From a virus, in IMG/VR virus record IMGVR_UViG_3300047585_000169, positions 1 to 47,489 of that record: a stretch of DNA of 47,489 bases. One strand, given 5' to 3'. Made by a program: the position numbers and the translations under genes. Below, piece after piece: positions 23,340 to 31,820 of the stretch. The notes beneath the pieces are model-generated. The model saw only the letters and a program-made list of their open reading frames with translations, did no database searches and was not told the origin of the DNA. Each line of letters begins with the position of its first letter. Position 1 is the stretch's first letter.

Positions 23340-23774
23340 ATGATCCGCAAGCTCATGTGCGCGGCCGTGCTGCTCGTATGCTCGGCACCCGCTTACGCCC
23401 AGGACAAAACCATCATGGACCTCATCAACGAGGCCAAGGCCAACAACGCGGCCTTGTCCCTCAAGGTCGACGCCACCTCGGCCAAGGTGGATGCTCTGGG
23501 CGCGGCCTTCAACGTCCAGGCCCAGCAGATGGCGGCCATGCAAGCCAAGCTGGACAAGATCCACGTGGCCATCGTGCAGAACCCGCAGTTGCTTGTGCCG
23601 GCACCCATGTCCTCGGTGACTGTGCCGCTGCCCCCGCCCGTGATGGTCCAACCGGCGTTCAGGATGACCATGTCCACAGGGGCTTGTGCCGGTTCTTGCG
23701 GCAGCATGGCGACGCGCGGGCAGGAGAGACGGGCCGACCGGCAGTCCCGGCGCATGGCAGGCGGATGTCAGTAA
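23340..23774 (+). CDS. Exported protein with signal peptide (144 aa)
   Basis: A clear Sec signal peptide ends in SAPAYAQ (about residues 1-21). The mature part has a helical coiled-coil segment (AKVDALGAAFNVQAQQMAAM), then a Pro/Val segment and a basic, Cys-containing end. AAAGGAGTG precedes ATG 23340. Function unknown; it follows the protease and may act with it outside the cytoplasm. Confidence 0.65.
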   Translation: MIRKLMCAAVLLVCSAPAYAQDKTIMDLINEAKANNAALSLKVDATSAKVDALGAAFNVQAQQMAAMQAKLDKIHVAIVQNPQLLVPAPMSSVTVPLPPPVMVQPAFRMTMSTGACAGSCGSMATRGQERRADRQSRRMAGGCQ

Positions 23775-23819
23775 TGCGACGATTGAGATACTACCTCATC
23801 TCTAGATGGAGTTTGCAAG

Positions 23820-24719
23820 ATGAGACGCACGATTTTGACAGCCATGTTTCTCCTGTCGGTTCCCTTGGTGAACTCGGTTCTCGGGCAGGCCCCTTGGCTG
23901 CCCGAGACCGAGCAGGAGAAGATGCGGAAGATGCTTCCCGAGGGCGTACCCTTCTCCAAGGAGGCCAAGTTCTACAAACTCCGTCAAGTCTTTCAGGCCA
24001 TCTACGGGCTCGACTCGGGCCAGGGAGTTCGGCCGCAGCGCGACATCTCTCCTGTGGACGACAACAAGGCCGAACATCCCTGGAAGGTCTCAGGCGGCAT
24101 GCACTTCGTGGACTCCAAGGAATGGCGCAACGCCACCGCTCTTGACCTGGGAGAGGGCAAGATCGAGACGTGGCTTCAGGAGGTGGATGCCGGTGCCCAC
24201 GTACTCGTGCCTAAACGCTTCTGGCGCTTCCCTCAGGGCACTCTGGCTTACGATGTGCTGATCCGCAAATGGCCCCTGGGTGAGGAAAAGGTCTTTGAGG
24301 TGCGCGTGCATGAACGGCTAAAGGACGGCTGGGGCAACGCCAAGACCTTCAGGCCCGACGTGGAGGCTAAAGGCGAGGCAAAACACTGGCAATGGCAGTT
24401 CAATCCAACCTTGGTTTTCGCCAATCTGACCGAAAGCCGAGTTAACATAAAGGCCGAGGTCAACGTGATTCACGTGCCCCCGATCCTGGGGGACGTGAAG
24501 TTTGTGGACAGGAGGGAAGTGCTCAATGATAGCTACCTTATCCCGAAAGATTATGCGGGCGCTGGCACGTCTTGCACGAGCTGTCACTCGAAAAATCTTG
24601 CCGGGCAACGCACCGGCTATGGTACGGCGGTCCGTGGAGGGGACGGTCGCTTTACGTGGCACCCCTGGGACGAACAAGGCAACCTAGATCAGCGCTGGCC
24701 GCTGGTCGCAAAAAAGTAG
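23820..24719 (+). CDS. Exported CxxCH (cytochrome c-like) protein
   Basis: 299 aa with a signal peptide ending near SVLGQ. Central region rich in Trp and charged residues (KEWRNATALDLGEGKIETWL; HVLVPKRFWRFPQGTLAYDV). Near the end CTSCH at residues 252-256 is the covalent heme c motif, followed by many aromatic residues. I do not recognise a phage family for it. It may be a host-derived gene for a periplasmic redox or receptor function; a chance CxxCH is possible. Confidence 0.65.
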   Translation: MRRTILTAMFLLSVPLVNSVLGQAPWLPETEQEKMRKMLPEGVPFSKEAKFYKLRQVFQAIYGLDSGQGVRPQRDISPVDDNKAEHPWKVSGGMHFVDSKEWRNATALDLGEGKIETWLQEVDAGAHVLVPKRFWRFPQGTLAYDVLIRKWPLGEEKVFEVRVHERLKDGWGNAKTFRPDVEAKGEAKHWQWQFNPTLVFANLTESRVNIKAEVNVIHVPPILGDVKFVDRREVLNDSYLIPKDYAGAGTSCTSCHSKNLAGQRTGYGTAVRGGDGRFTWHPWDEQGNLDQRWPLVAKK

Positions 24720-24724
24720 GACGT

Positions 24725-25108
24725 ATGCTCAATGCACTGCAACAAGGCATGAAACGCCGGGCCATCCGTAAGTTCCTGGACGATCCCGGCCTCGTTTCGA
24801 TTTTGGCTGGCCCGCTCGATCGGCAGACCAACAAGCTCATGGCCCAGCTCCAGGCCGCCGACTTGACGCCGGCCATGCTGGCCAGCTCCACGGAGCCCAC
24901 CGACTACACGGCGCCGGCGACCACGCTGTGCACGCTCATCGCCACCAATGAGCCGACCGTTCCCGCCGCCACAGTCGGCACAAGTCCCTTTGCGGCCTTG
25001 ATCGCTCAGCTCGTGGCGCTGCTCGGGCCGCTCCTCGTGTCTTGCATCCCGGCCGTGGCGGCGGGCTCTGTGCCTACCGCGGCCCAGGTTCTCGCAGAAG
25101 TTCAATAG
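24725..25108 (+). CDS. Hypothetical protein with C-terminal hydrophobic segment (127 aa)
   Basis: MLNALQQGMKRRAIRKFLDD, then a Thr/Ala/Pro-rich middle and a membrane-like LIAQLVALLGPLLVSCIPAV. ATG 24725 lies just after the CxxCH gene stop. No family recognised; possibly membrane-associated. Confidence 0.6.
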   Translation: MLNALQQGMKRRAIRKFLDDPGLVSILAGPLDRQTNKLMAQLQAADLTPAMLASSTEPTDYTAPATTLCTLIATNEPTVPAATVGTSPFAALIAQLVALLGPLLVSCIPAVAAGSVPTAAQVLAEVQ

Positions 25109-25206
25109 GCCGTCATGGAACTGGCGGGGGACCTGCTGGCTGTCTTCCCGGACCAGTAGCGGGCTCCTCAGGGAAGCCGCCCTGTGACCTGTGAGGACGT
25201 CAACTC

Positions 25207-25290
25207 ATGGCAACACCAGGGCGCGTTTCCCGCGACTTGAACCATTGCTTGTTGCAGTGGACGTTTCACAACAGGCCCAGGGCGGTTTAA
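25207..25290 (+). CDS. Possible mini-protein (27 aa)
   Basis: MATPGRVSRDLNHCLLQWTF then HNRPRAV. Basic, with its stop codon inside the loop of the following terminator. The ribosome site is weak. Coding status uncertain. Confidence 0.3.
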   Translation: MATPGRVSRDLNHCLLQWTFHNRPRAV

Positions 25291-25310
25291 TCTCCCGCCC
25301 TGGGTTTTTT
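25276..25310 (+). terminator. Rho-independent terminator
   Basis: Perfect 10-bp stem CCCAGGGCGG (25276-25285) with CCGCCCTGGG (25295-25304), a nine-base loop, then six T (25305-25310). The best intrinsic terminator in the window. It closes the exported-protein cluster; a new promoter downstream is not obvious, so read-through may be partial. Confidence 0.9.
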
Positions 25311-25323
25311 CACGGACTGAGCC

Positions 25324-26349
25324 ATGCCCCAACAGGTCAAACAACAGATCGTTGACCAGTTCTTCCCCATCTCGGGCGTCGACGTCTCCGTTGCCCTGGA
25401 AAGCCAAACGCCCGACACGACCAGCGTGGGCACGAACGTCAGGGCATTTGAGCCCGTGACCCAACGGGCCCGCGGCGGCTCCAGGGCCGGCATCTCCCGC
25501 TATATCAACGCGACGGTGCCGAACTGGTCGGCCTATGCGCCGATTCAACTCCTGGGCGTGGTCATCGATCCCCAGGCCGACGCTTTGGGCGTGAGTTACC
25601 CACCGGGCGGGGGCGGATTTCCGCCGCTGATCCTGACAAGTCCTGGGGCGGTCATCTTTCCGTATGGCTCAGGCTTTGCGCCGTCAATTCCGCCGAACAC
25701 GCTCATCATCTCAGCGAAATCACAAACCAAACTTCACGGCCTCACCTTCACCTTCATGGGCACCGAATTCACATCGAATGGCCTCCAGTCTGGGGATACG
25801 ATCAACTCGTGCAGCTTTCAGTGCCAGGGAGCAAAGGCCTCAGCTCCCAACGGCACGTATCCGATCAGCGTAGGCAATGCGCAGATCAGTTATGGAAACG
25901 GCCACACGGGAGGGCCTTACTACATCCTCTACGTGCCCAACACCATGACGGTCAGCAACACGCCCACCAAGGTAACGCTCACTTTTCCAGACAGCAGCCA
26001 GGTACAATTGAACATTGGCGGTGATGGCTCGTGGTTTGGTGACGGCAACTTTGACGTTGGAGAATTCACGGGGTCTAACGCTCTGTTCTGGGATGCCAGC
26101 GGCAATGTGCTGGGCACCAATCCGAGCGAGGGAAGCCTGCTGGTCACTGGACCAGGCTTTAACGGTGGTGGAGCGCCGCCTTATGTATACTTTTCTCCCA
26201 ATAACGGCTCGCTGGTCACAAACTACGGTGTTACCGCCGCATCGATCTCAACAACGGCGTATTTGAATGCTGGCACCGGCGACTCTGTTGGCGCTGCTGT
26301 CCAGGGCGCGATTCAAGGCGAGGCGGGATTTTCCATTGCTTTTTCCTGA
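25324..26349 (+). CDS. Hypothetical virion protein sharing a module with 26357 gene (341 aa)
   Basis: MPQQVKQQIVDQFFPISGVD start. Residues about 34-80 contain SVGTNVRAFEPVTQRARGGS and RAGISRY, repeated in the next gene. The rest is beta-rich with Gly/Asn/Thr, as in tail or fibre proteins. No named family. It is the first gene after the strong terminator. Confidence 0.65.
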   Translation: MPQQVKQQIVDQFFPISGVDVSVALESQTPDTTSVGTNVRAFEPVTQRARGGSRAGISRYINATVPNWSAYAPIQLLGVVIDPQADALGVSYPPGGGGFPPLILTSPGAVIFPYGSGFAPSIPPNTLIISAKSQTKLHGLTFTFMGTEFTSNGLQSGDTINSCSFQCQGAKASAPNGTYPISVGNAQISYGNGHTGGPYYILYVPNTMTVSNTPTKVTLTFPDSSQVQLNIGGDGSWFGDGNFDVGEFTGSNALFWDASGNVLGTNPSEGSLLVTGPGFNGGGAPPYVYFSPNNGSLVTNYGVTAASISTTAYLNAGTGDSVGAAVQGAIQGEAGFSIAFS

Positions 26350-26356
26350 GGCCATC

Positions 26357-26704
26357 ATGCCCGACGCAAACACCAAAACGATCTCCTACCCAGCGGCAGG
26401 AATCGCGGTCAACGCGGCCTTCTGCCGGCAGCAGCCCCGGCAGATCGCCGGCCAGCCCGGCGGCATCCAGACCAATCCCGTCAGCCAGCAGCCCATGCTT
26501 GGCGGCTACGATCTCCAGGCCCAGCCCGACCCCAACGTGTGGGCCAACACGACGCCCGTGGGCGTGAACGTCCGGGGCTACGAGCCACTCAGCCAGCGGC
26601 GGCGCGGCGGCTCTCGGGCCGGCCTCAGTCAGTACATCCCCCAGCAGATGAACGGGCAATACCTCGTTCAGTGCCTGGGGCAATTCGTCACGGAGCAGTC
26701 ATGA
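26357..26704 (+). CDS. Small paralogue of the 25324 N-terminal module (115 aa)
   Basis: MPDANTKTISYPAAGIAVNA start, Gln/Pro-rich, then PVGVNVRGYEPLSQRRRGGS and RAGLSQYI, matching the block in the preceding protein. The shared module ends near a QxLG motif in both. It may be a virion subunit that arose by duplication. ATGA overlap to the next gene. Confidence 0.62.
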   Translation: MPDANTKTISYPAAGIAVNAAFCRQQPRQIAGQPGGIQTNPVSQQPMLGGYDLQAQPDPNVWANTTPVGVNVRGYEPLSQRRRGGSRAGLSQYIPQQMNGQYLVQCLGQFVTEQS

Positions 26705-26916
26705 ACAGCGTCAGGGTTATCGACGATGTCAGCACGCCGATCATTGTCCAAACGATCAAGGAGGGGCAGTTTGGCTTCTTTGAGCCGACAAAACACATGG
26801 ACAGAAGACGTGCCATGATCATCGGCCTCCAGGATGGACACCTAAATGTCACGATCGGCCATGTTCGGCTGCTCCGAAAGCTCTATCGCAAATGGACAGG
26901 CTCGCCGCTAGAATGA
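26701..26916 (+). CDS. Hypothetical protein (71 aa)
   Basis: MNSVRVIDDVSTPIIVQTIK onward, small basic protein between the paralogous pair and the nozzle protein. Overlaps both neighbours in ATGA form, so translation is coupled. No family recognised. Confidence 0.62.
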   Translation: MNSVRVIDDVSTPIIVQTIKEGQFGFFEPTKHMDRRRAMIIGLQDGHLNVTIGHVRLLRKLYRKWTGSPLE

Positions 26917-28394
26917 CGGCGGCCAGAGGACTGAGACCGCCGGTGCCCCAACAATCTTCTTCAGGACGGGTAGTCACTCTTTACGGGGTGTGCGCCGGTG
27001 ACGTCTTCTGGGCCAACGCCGGCGACACTTCCTGGTCGACTCCTGCCAACGATACGGGCGACAGCCCGCCTCTCAACCAGTCAGGCGTCATTTTCTCGGC
27101 TGTCAATCAGCAGATCGTCTATTTCGCGGACGGCGCTCACTGGGTCTTCTTCACTCCCCTGGGCGGCACGATCAACCCCAGCTTGCCCAGTTACGGCGCC
27201 AACACGCTCAACACCTGGACGCCGGCGACAACGGATCTGCTGGGCAACTCGATCGCGTCCGTCTTCCCGATTGACGCCGATGGCAACTTGCCCAGGCTTA
27301 TCTGCAACTGGCGCCAGCGCATTTGCCTGGCTGGGCTCTTGCTCTCCCCGCAAGACGTGTTCATGTCGGCCCAGTCCGATCCCACCAACTTTGATTACTC
27401 ACCAACGTTTACCTCGCAGACGCAGGCCGTGGCCCTCAATGCGCAGAGCTCGTCCGGCCAGGTCGGCGACGTGGTCACGGCCTTGATCCCGTACACCAAC
27501 GACCAACTGGTCATCGGCTGCGATCACTCCATCTTCTTGATGGACGGCGACCCCATGGCTGGCGGCCAACTCGTCAATGTCAGCAACAATATCGGCATCG
27601 CCTACGGAGCAGCCTGGACGGTGGACCCCTACGGCAACATCTATTTCTTCTCCAACCACTGCGGCATCTACACGCTCGTGCCGGGGCAGGCCCCGACGCG
27701 CATCAGCCAGCAGATCGAGCAGTTGTTAGCTAACATCGACACCGGCCAAAACACGATTACGCTGCTCTGGAACGACAGGTTCCAGGGCCTGCACGTTTTC
27801 ATCAGCCCCACGGCCACGAATTCGCAGTACGCGGTCAAGGATGCCGGTGTGGCCCAGTCGCCCGTCACGCACCTCTTTTACGAACAGCGCACAGGTGCGT
27901 GGTGGCAAGACCAGTTCGCCAACCAGAACCACAACCCGCTGACCGCGGTTATCTTCGATGGAAACACACCTGACGACAGGGTGCCAATTATCGGGAGCTG
28001 GGACGGCTACGCCCGCGCCATCGACCCTTTTGCCACGACGGACGATTCCTGGCCAATCAATTCGGAAGTGCTCCTGGGCCCGATCTTGACCCAGGATTTC
28101 GATGACATGATGTGCCAAGAAGTTCAGGGAATTATGGGTGAAGAAAGTGGCGATGTGACAATTAGTTTATACATCGGCTCGACTGCCGAAAAGGCTTTGT
28201 CGAGCCAACCAACATTCACCGGGACATTGACAGCCGGCCGCAATTACACGAAAGGACTCAGGGGCGAGAGATGTTCAGGTCATGCGATATATATCGGCAT
28301 CAGTTCATCAAACGCCTGGCAAATGGAGGGGATAAGGTGCCGAATCGAAGCAAGAGGTCTAGGCAAAGTGCGAAGGCGCGCTGGACCTTATTAG
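26913..28394 (+). CDS. Putative tail nozzle / DNA stabilisation protein
   Basis: 493 aa from ATG 26913, chosen for its ATGA overlap; ATG 26892 is the alternative. Beta-propeller-like sequence: WANAGDTSWSTPANDTGDSP, ALIPYTNDQLVIGCDHSIFL, GGQLVNVSNNIGIAYGAAWT, VDPYGNIYFFSN and later strands resemble podovirus nozzle proteins (T7 gp12- or P22 gp10-type). These close the tail and hold DNA in. Context between adaptor-type and ejection proteins agrees. Confidence 0.72.
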   Translation: MTAARGLRPPVPQQSSSGRVVTLYGVCAGDVFWANAGDTSWSTPANDTGDSPPLNQSGVIFSAVNQQIVYFADGAHWVFFTPLGGTINPSLPSYGANTLNTWTPATTDLLGNSIASVFPIDADGNLPRLICNWRQRICLAGLLLSPQDVFMSAQSDPTNFDYSPTFTSQTQAVALNAQSSSGQVGDVVTALIPYTNDQLVIGCDHSIFLMDGDPMAGGQLVNVSNNIGIAYGAAWTVDPYGNIYFFSNHCGIYTLVPGQAPTRISQQIEQLLANIDTGQNTITLLWNDRFQGLHVFISPTATNSQYAVKDAGVAQSPVTHLFYEQRTGAWWQDQFANQNHNPLTAVIFDGNTPDDRVPIIGSWDGYARAIDPFATTDDSWPINSEVLLGPILTQDFDDMMCQEVQGIMGEESGDVTISLYIGSTAEKALSSQPTFTGTLTAGRNYTKGLRGERCSGHAIYIGISSSNAWQMEGIRCRIEARGLGKVRRRAGPY

Positions 28395-28502
28395 AGCACA
28401 TGGCGGTGCCGACCATGTATCCTGGGAAATCTTTGACTGAGGCATAGCGAATTGTAGAATCATATCAGGCATGACTTGCTCCTCAAAAGCAGGTTATGTT
28501 CA

Positions 28503-28535
28503 GGACGGACGCGGGCTTGGGCACCCGCTCCGTCC
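28503..28535 (+). promoter_or_regulatory. Long hairpin before ejection-protein gene
   Basis: GGACGGA-(C)-GCGGG pairs with CCCGC-TCCGTCC around a CTTGGGCA loop; one bulged base. It sits in the 162-bp gap 28395-28556, which otherwise shows nothing I can support. No T run, so a processing site or attenuator is as likely as a terminator. Confidence 0.5.
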
Positions 28536-28556
28536 ATTATATGAAAGGCGGCCCGC

Positions 28557-29390
28557 ATGCCGTGTTCACCCTTTGCAGTCGGATCGACAATCGGCGGCCA
28601 GCTTGGCGGCTCGATTGGTGGCAGCGCGCCTAGCCCGTTCACCGCCTTTAACACCTACTACAACAACGCGATGACCAGTTACAACAACACCATCGCCGGC
28701 TATAACAGCCTCGCGCAGCAGCAGGCCGGGGCCATCGCGCCGATCACTCAGGGCTACAGCAACCTCTACAATCAAGTGCTCGGCACGATCTGCGGCATCC
28801 AGCAATCCCAGCTTCAGGCCGTGCAATGCCAGTTCACCAAAGCTTCCGCTCAATCCCAGCAGCAGCTCATCGGTGCCGGGCTTGGCAATTCGACAGTGCT
28901 GCAATCGGCGCAGAGGGGCAACGTCGCGCAGGAAGCGCAGGCCCAGACACAGGTGCAAGACCAGTTCGCCCAGCTCAAGGCCGCTTACCAAAGTCAGCTT
29001 GGTTTAGCTGGACTCAACTGGCAGCAGCAGGCCCTTGCGCAGCAGACAGCCCTGGGCGTGCAGCAGCTCAAGTGCATGATGATCCCGCTGCCCAACCCGG
29101 CCGGGTTCGCCAATCAGTACGCGGCCATGACGGCCAACAGGCCGACGTCGAGCACGGGGCCCATGGGCGGCGGCGCAGGCGGAGTGCAAGGGCTTGGTTC
29201 GGGCGGGTTTCGGGGACGCAGCGGCGGCGCCTGTCTTTCCTGCCTTGGAGGCGGCGGGGGCGGCGCGATGTACAGCGGATATTGCTCGCCGTATTCAGGG
29301 AGAGGCGGGCAGCAACAATGCAACGGCTTCTTGAGCCAGCTTTATCAGCAGGCTCCGGGCTTGTCGGCTTACGGATCGAGCACTTGCTGA
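28557..29390 (+). CDS. Putative internal virion protein, Gln/Ala-rich (277 aa)
   Basis: MPCSPFAVGSTIGGQLGGSI start, then Tyr/Asn-rich and long Gln/Ala helices (QQSQLQAVQCQFTKASAQSQ; QTQVQDQFAQLKAAYQSQLG), ending in a Gly/Cys-rich tail. Composition is like short ejection proteins of podoviruses, which form the channel into the cell. Coupled to the next gene by TGATG. Confidence 0.65.
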   Translation: MPCSPFAVGSTIGGQLGGSIGGSAPSPFTAFNTYYNNAMTSYNNTIAGYNSLAQQQAGAIAPITQGYSNLYNQVLGTICGIQQSQLQAVQCQFTKASAQSQQQLIGAGLGNSTVLQSAQRGNVAQEAQAQTQVQDQFAQLKAAYQSQLGLAGLNWQQQALAQQTALGVQQLKCMMIPLPNPAGFANQYAAMTANRPTSSTGPMGGGAGGVQGLGSGGFRGRSGGACLSCLGGGGGGAMYSGYCSPYSGRGGQQQCNGFLSQLYQQAPGLSAYGSSTC

Positions 29391-29581
29391 TGTATGCTTA
29401 CGGCGAAAATCCTGAAGAGCTGCACGCCCACAGGTGCGAGGGCTGCGGCTGGATCTGGGAGCACAAGGGCTGGAACCGCGCGGATGAGAAAGCACATACC
29501 TGTCCCAATTGTGGGCGCCTTCAGTTCAGGAGAATCGGCGAGCCTGATCCGAACCAGTTCATCAACCCCTATGGATCATGA
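29390..29581 (+). CDS. Small zinc-ribbon protein (63 aa)
   Basis: MYAYGENPEELHAHRCEGCG, then WIWEHKGW and CPNCGRLQF: a two-knuckle zinc ribbon (CEGCG...CPNCG). ATG overlaps the previous stop and its own stop overlaps the next start. Function unknown. Confidence 0.65.
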   Translation: MYAYGENPEELHAHRCEGCGWIWEHKGWNRADEKAHTCPNCGRLQFRRIGEPDPNQFINPYGS

Positions 29582-29814
29582 GAAAGTTCTATCAGACATG
29601 CAGGGTGTATTACGAGAGGGGCACGGGCAACTTCGTGGTTGACTCGGGGCCGATGACGGAACGAGTTGAGGTCAAGACGCTGACCATGTCGGGCACGTTC
29701 CACACGGAGCATACTGAGCCTGGGCCGCCCAAAGCGTGGCTGGCGGGCGGCAAGTGCGTTCTACAGACGTTCGAAAACACAGGATACCTTTCTTCCTTGG
29801 AGACATTTACATGA
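29578..29814 (+). CDS. Hypothetical protein (78 aa)
   Basis: MRKFYQTCRVYYERGTGNFV onward, beta-rich, ending TGYLSSLETFT. ATGA overlaps on both sides. No family recognised. Confidence 0.58.
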   Translation: MRKFYQTCRVYYERGTGNFVVDSGPMTERVEVKTLTMSGTFHTEHTEPGPPKAWLAGGKCVLQTFENTGYLSSLETFT

Positions 29815-30518
29815 CCATCCCAGCTTTCATCGCTGTCGCCATTTTCGTTATTTGGTTCGTGTCCCACCAGTGGAACGTCGGCCCCATCCTGGGCGCGGAC
29901 GGCAGCACGGCTCCCGTGAGTGCCGGCGGTCGCCAGGGCAAGACCGGTGAGGCCGTGGTCACGTCCGTCTACGGCCAGTATTACGAGGCCAGCTCGCGCG
30001 GTATCATGTTTGCTTCGTGCGATCAGGGCGCGGGCGTGGTGGTGCAAACCTCGATCACGACCACGGCCGCCTATGCTCTCTACAACCCCTTGAACTCAGG
30101 CAAGCGCCTGCATCTTTCGTATCTCTCGATAGCCTACTTCTCCGGCACGCTCGGAGCCGGCTGCTTCTACCACGGCGTTCTGCCGCCAGGCAGTACGTTG
30201 CCAACAGGAGGAACGGCGCCGGCGATTACGTGCCTGGACGTGGGCAATCAATCGGGCGTGGCCGGCGTGGGCGTCTTCCGCACGGGGGCCACAGTCGTTG
30301 CCGCGCTGGCCACGGAAGCGATTCTGTCCACCTTCCCTGAACTGGCCACCACGGCCAACGGCTTTCAGCCGGCCAAGATCCCCATCGACGGCGCCATTGT
30401 GCTCGAGCCTGGCGCCCAGTACCAGCTCCTGGGCGTGTTCGGGGCGGGCGGCTCCAGTCCGAAGATTACAGGCGGAATGGCCTGGCTCGAAATTCCCATC
30501 GTTGCTTCCAACGGTTAA
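29811..30518 (+). CDS. Virion surface protein with hydrophobic N-terminus (235 aa)
   Basis: MTIPAFIAVAIFVIWFVSHQ begins with a membrane-like segment, then a beta-rich Gly/Thr body (QTSITTTAAYALYNPLNSGK, GGMAWLEIPIV). The start is fixed by ATGA overlap with the previous gene; a longer in-frame form lies inside it. Similar N-terminal layout to the gene at 15993. Possibly a fibre or decoration subunit. Confidence 0.6.
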   Translation: MTIPAFIAVAIFVIWFVSHQWNVGPILGADGSTAPVSAGGRQGKTGEAVVTSVYGQYYEASSRGIMFASCDQGAGVVVQTSITTTAAYALYNPLNSGKRLHLSYLSIAYFSGTLGAGCFYHGVLPPGSTLPTGGTAPAITCLDVGNQSGVAGVGVFRTGATVVAALATEAILSTFPELATTANGFQPAKIPIDGAIVLEPGAQYQLLGVFGAGGSSPKITGGMAWLEIPIVASNG

Positions 30519-30521
30519 GCA

Positions 30522-31817
30522 ATGACCCTTCCCACGCGACTCTCGGCGCAGATCGTGCGCACCCCGATAACAAGCGGGGTGAACTCTGTGCGGAGGGTGC
30601 GCTGGAACTTCAACATCCTGGCGGAGATGATAAACGCCTTGATGGAGAACGGCTTCATCTACCAGAATGCGGTGGGCGTTTGGTCTATCGCGGCCAGCTC
30701 AATTATCCCAGGCCCCATCAATCCAGAAGGAACCATTCCCAAGGAAGGAGTGGGCGGCAGCGGAGTTTCAGAGAGTTTTTCTTCGCCGCCCGCTTTCCTT
30801 CACGGCAGCGCCGAACCGGCGATTGGTCTGGGCAAGCCGGGCGACATGTATTTCCAAACGTCAGGCATCATCTGGACCAAGGTGCAACATTCATTCGGCA
30901 TCCCGCCTTACTGGTATCAAATCATCAACCTGGCAGAATTCGCTCCCGCTGGGTTCATCTGGCCTCTGGGGACAGAGCCGCCTACAGCCGTGCCAATTCC
31001 TGGACCACAAGGGCTTCCAGGAACGCCTGGCGCACTGGGAGCGCAGGGGGGCATTGGTCCAGCGGGCGCAACTGGCCCGACCGGGCCAGTTGGCAGCAGC
31101 GGCGGCACGATCGTGGTAGCAGCCCCGTCCCCGGCAGCGTTTCTCTACGGCAGCGCCGATCCGGACATGAGCCTGGGCAAGCCGGGCGACATGTATTTCC
31201 AAACGTCAGGCATCATTTGGGCCAAGGTGCAGCTCTCCTTCGGCATTCCGCCTTATTGGCATCAGGTCATCAACCTGGCTCAATTCGCCCCGGCTGGGTT
31301 CATCTGGCCACTGGGAGAGCAGCCGCCGAACGCTGTGCCAATACCAGGACCGCAAGGGCCGATGGGCCCCACTGGACCGCATGGCCCTCAAGGATCGGCG
31401 GCGCCGGGAGCTGTCGGTCCGGCGGCAAACTACACATCCTCGGACACTGTGCCCAACAACACGACCTGGGCGGTTAACTGGACCACGGTCTCAGATCCTT
31501 CCGGCTTCCTGGCCAACAATACGCAACTGGTAGCTCCGGCAGCCGGTTATTATCTGCTGTCGTGCTATCTGCACTGGGCGTCCAACGCCTCAGGGTTCCG
31601 CATCACGGAGTGGCGCATCAACGGTTCGAATTACCAAAACGGCCTGGGCCTCGGAGCCGGTGCCGCCAACACGGACGACGTGCGCAACAACGTGCAGGCC
31701 GTGCTCTACTTGCAGGCTGGCGACTATGTGGAGATGGCGGTCTTTCAGGATTCGGGCGGATCGTTAGGCTTTATCTTGGCCACGGCTGCCATCGTGCAGC
31801 TCAAGGCAGGAGTGTAA
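30522..31817 (+). CDS. Collagen-like tail fibre with duplicated module
   Basis: 431 aa. Two copies of a roughly 75-residue module (about 90-166 and 203-279) with KPGDMYFQTSGIIW, FGIPPYW and FAPAGFIWPLG, each followed by Gly-X-Y collagen triplets (GPQGLPGTPGALG; GPQGPMGPTGPHG). The C-terminal 120 residues look like a C1q/TNF-type jelly roll. Trimeric fibres of this kind bind the host surface. The repeat DNA is nearly identical between copies, so the duplication is recent or homogenised. Confidence 0.8.
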   Translation: MTLPTRLSAQIVRTPITSGVNSVRRVRWNFNILAEMINALMENGFIYQNAVGVWSIAASSIIPGPINPEGTIPKEGVGGSGVSESFSSPPAFLHGSAEPAIGLGKPGDMYFQTSGIIWTKVQHSFGIPPYWYQIINLAEFAPAGFIWPLGTEPPTAVPIPGPQGLPGTPGALGAQGGIGPAGATGPTGPVGSSGGTIVVAAPSPAAFLYGSADPDMSLGKPGDMYFQTSGIIWAKVQLSFGIPPYWHQVINLAQFAPAGFIWPLGEQPPNAVPIPGPQGPMGPTGPHGPQGSAAPGAVGPAANYTSSDTVPNNTTWAVNWTTVSDPSGFLANNTQLVAPAAGYYLLSCYLHWASNASGFRITEWRINGSNYQNGLGLGAGAANTDDVRNNVQAVLYLQAGDYVEMAVFQDSGGSLGFILATAAIVQLKAGV

Positions 31818-31820
31818 CCC

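Noticed and set aside
28395-28556. Possible tRNA or small RNA in the gap
   Set aside because: No cloverleaf or T-loop sequence could be fitted; only one hairpin is supported.
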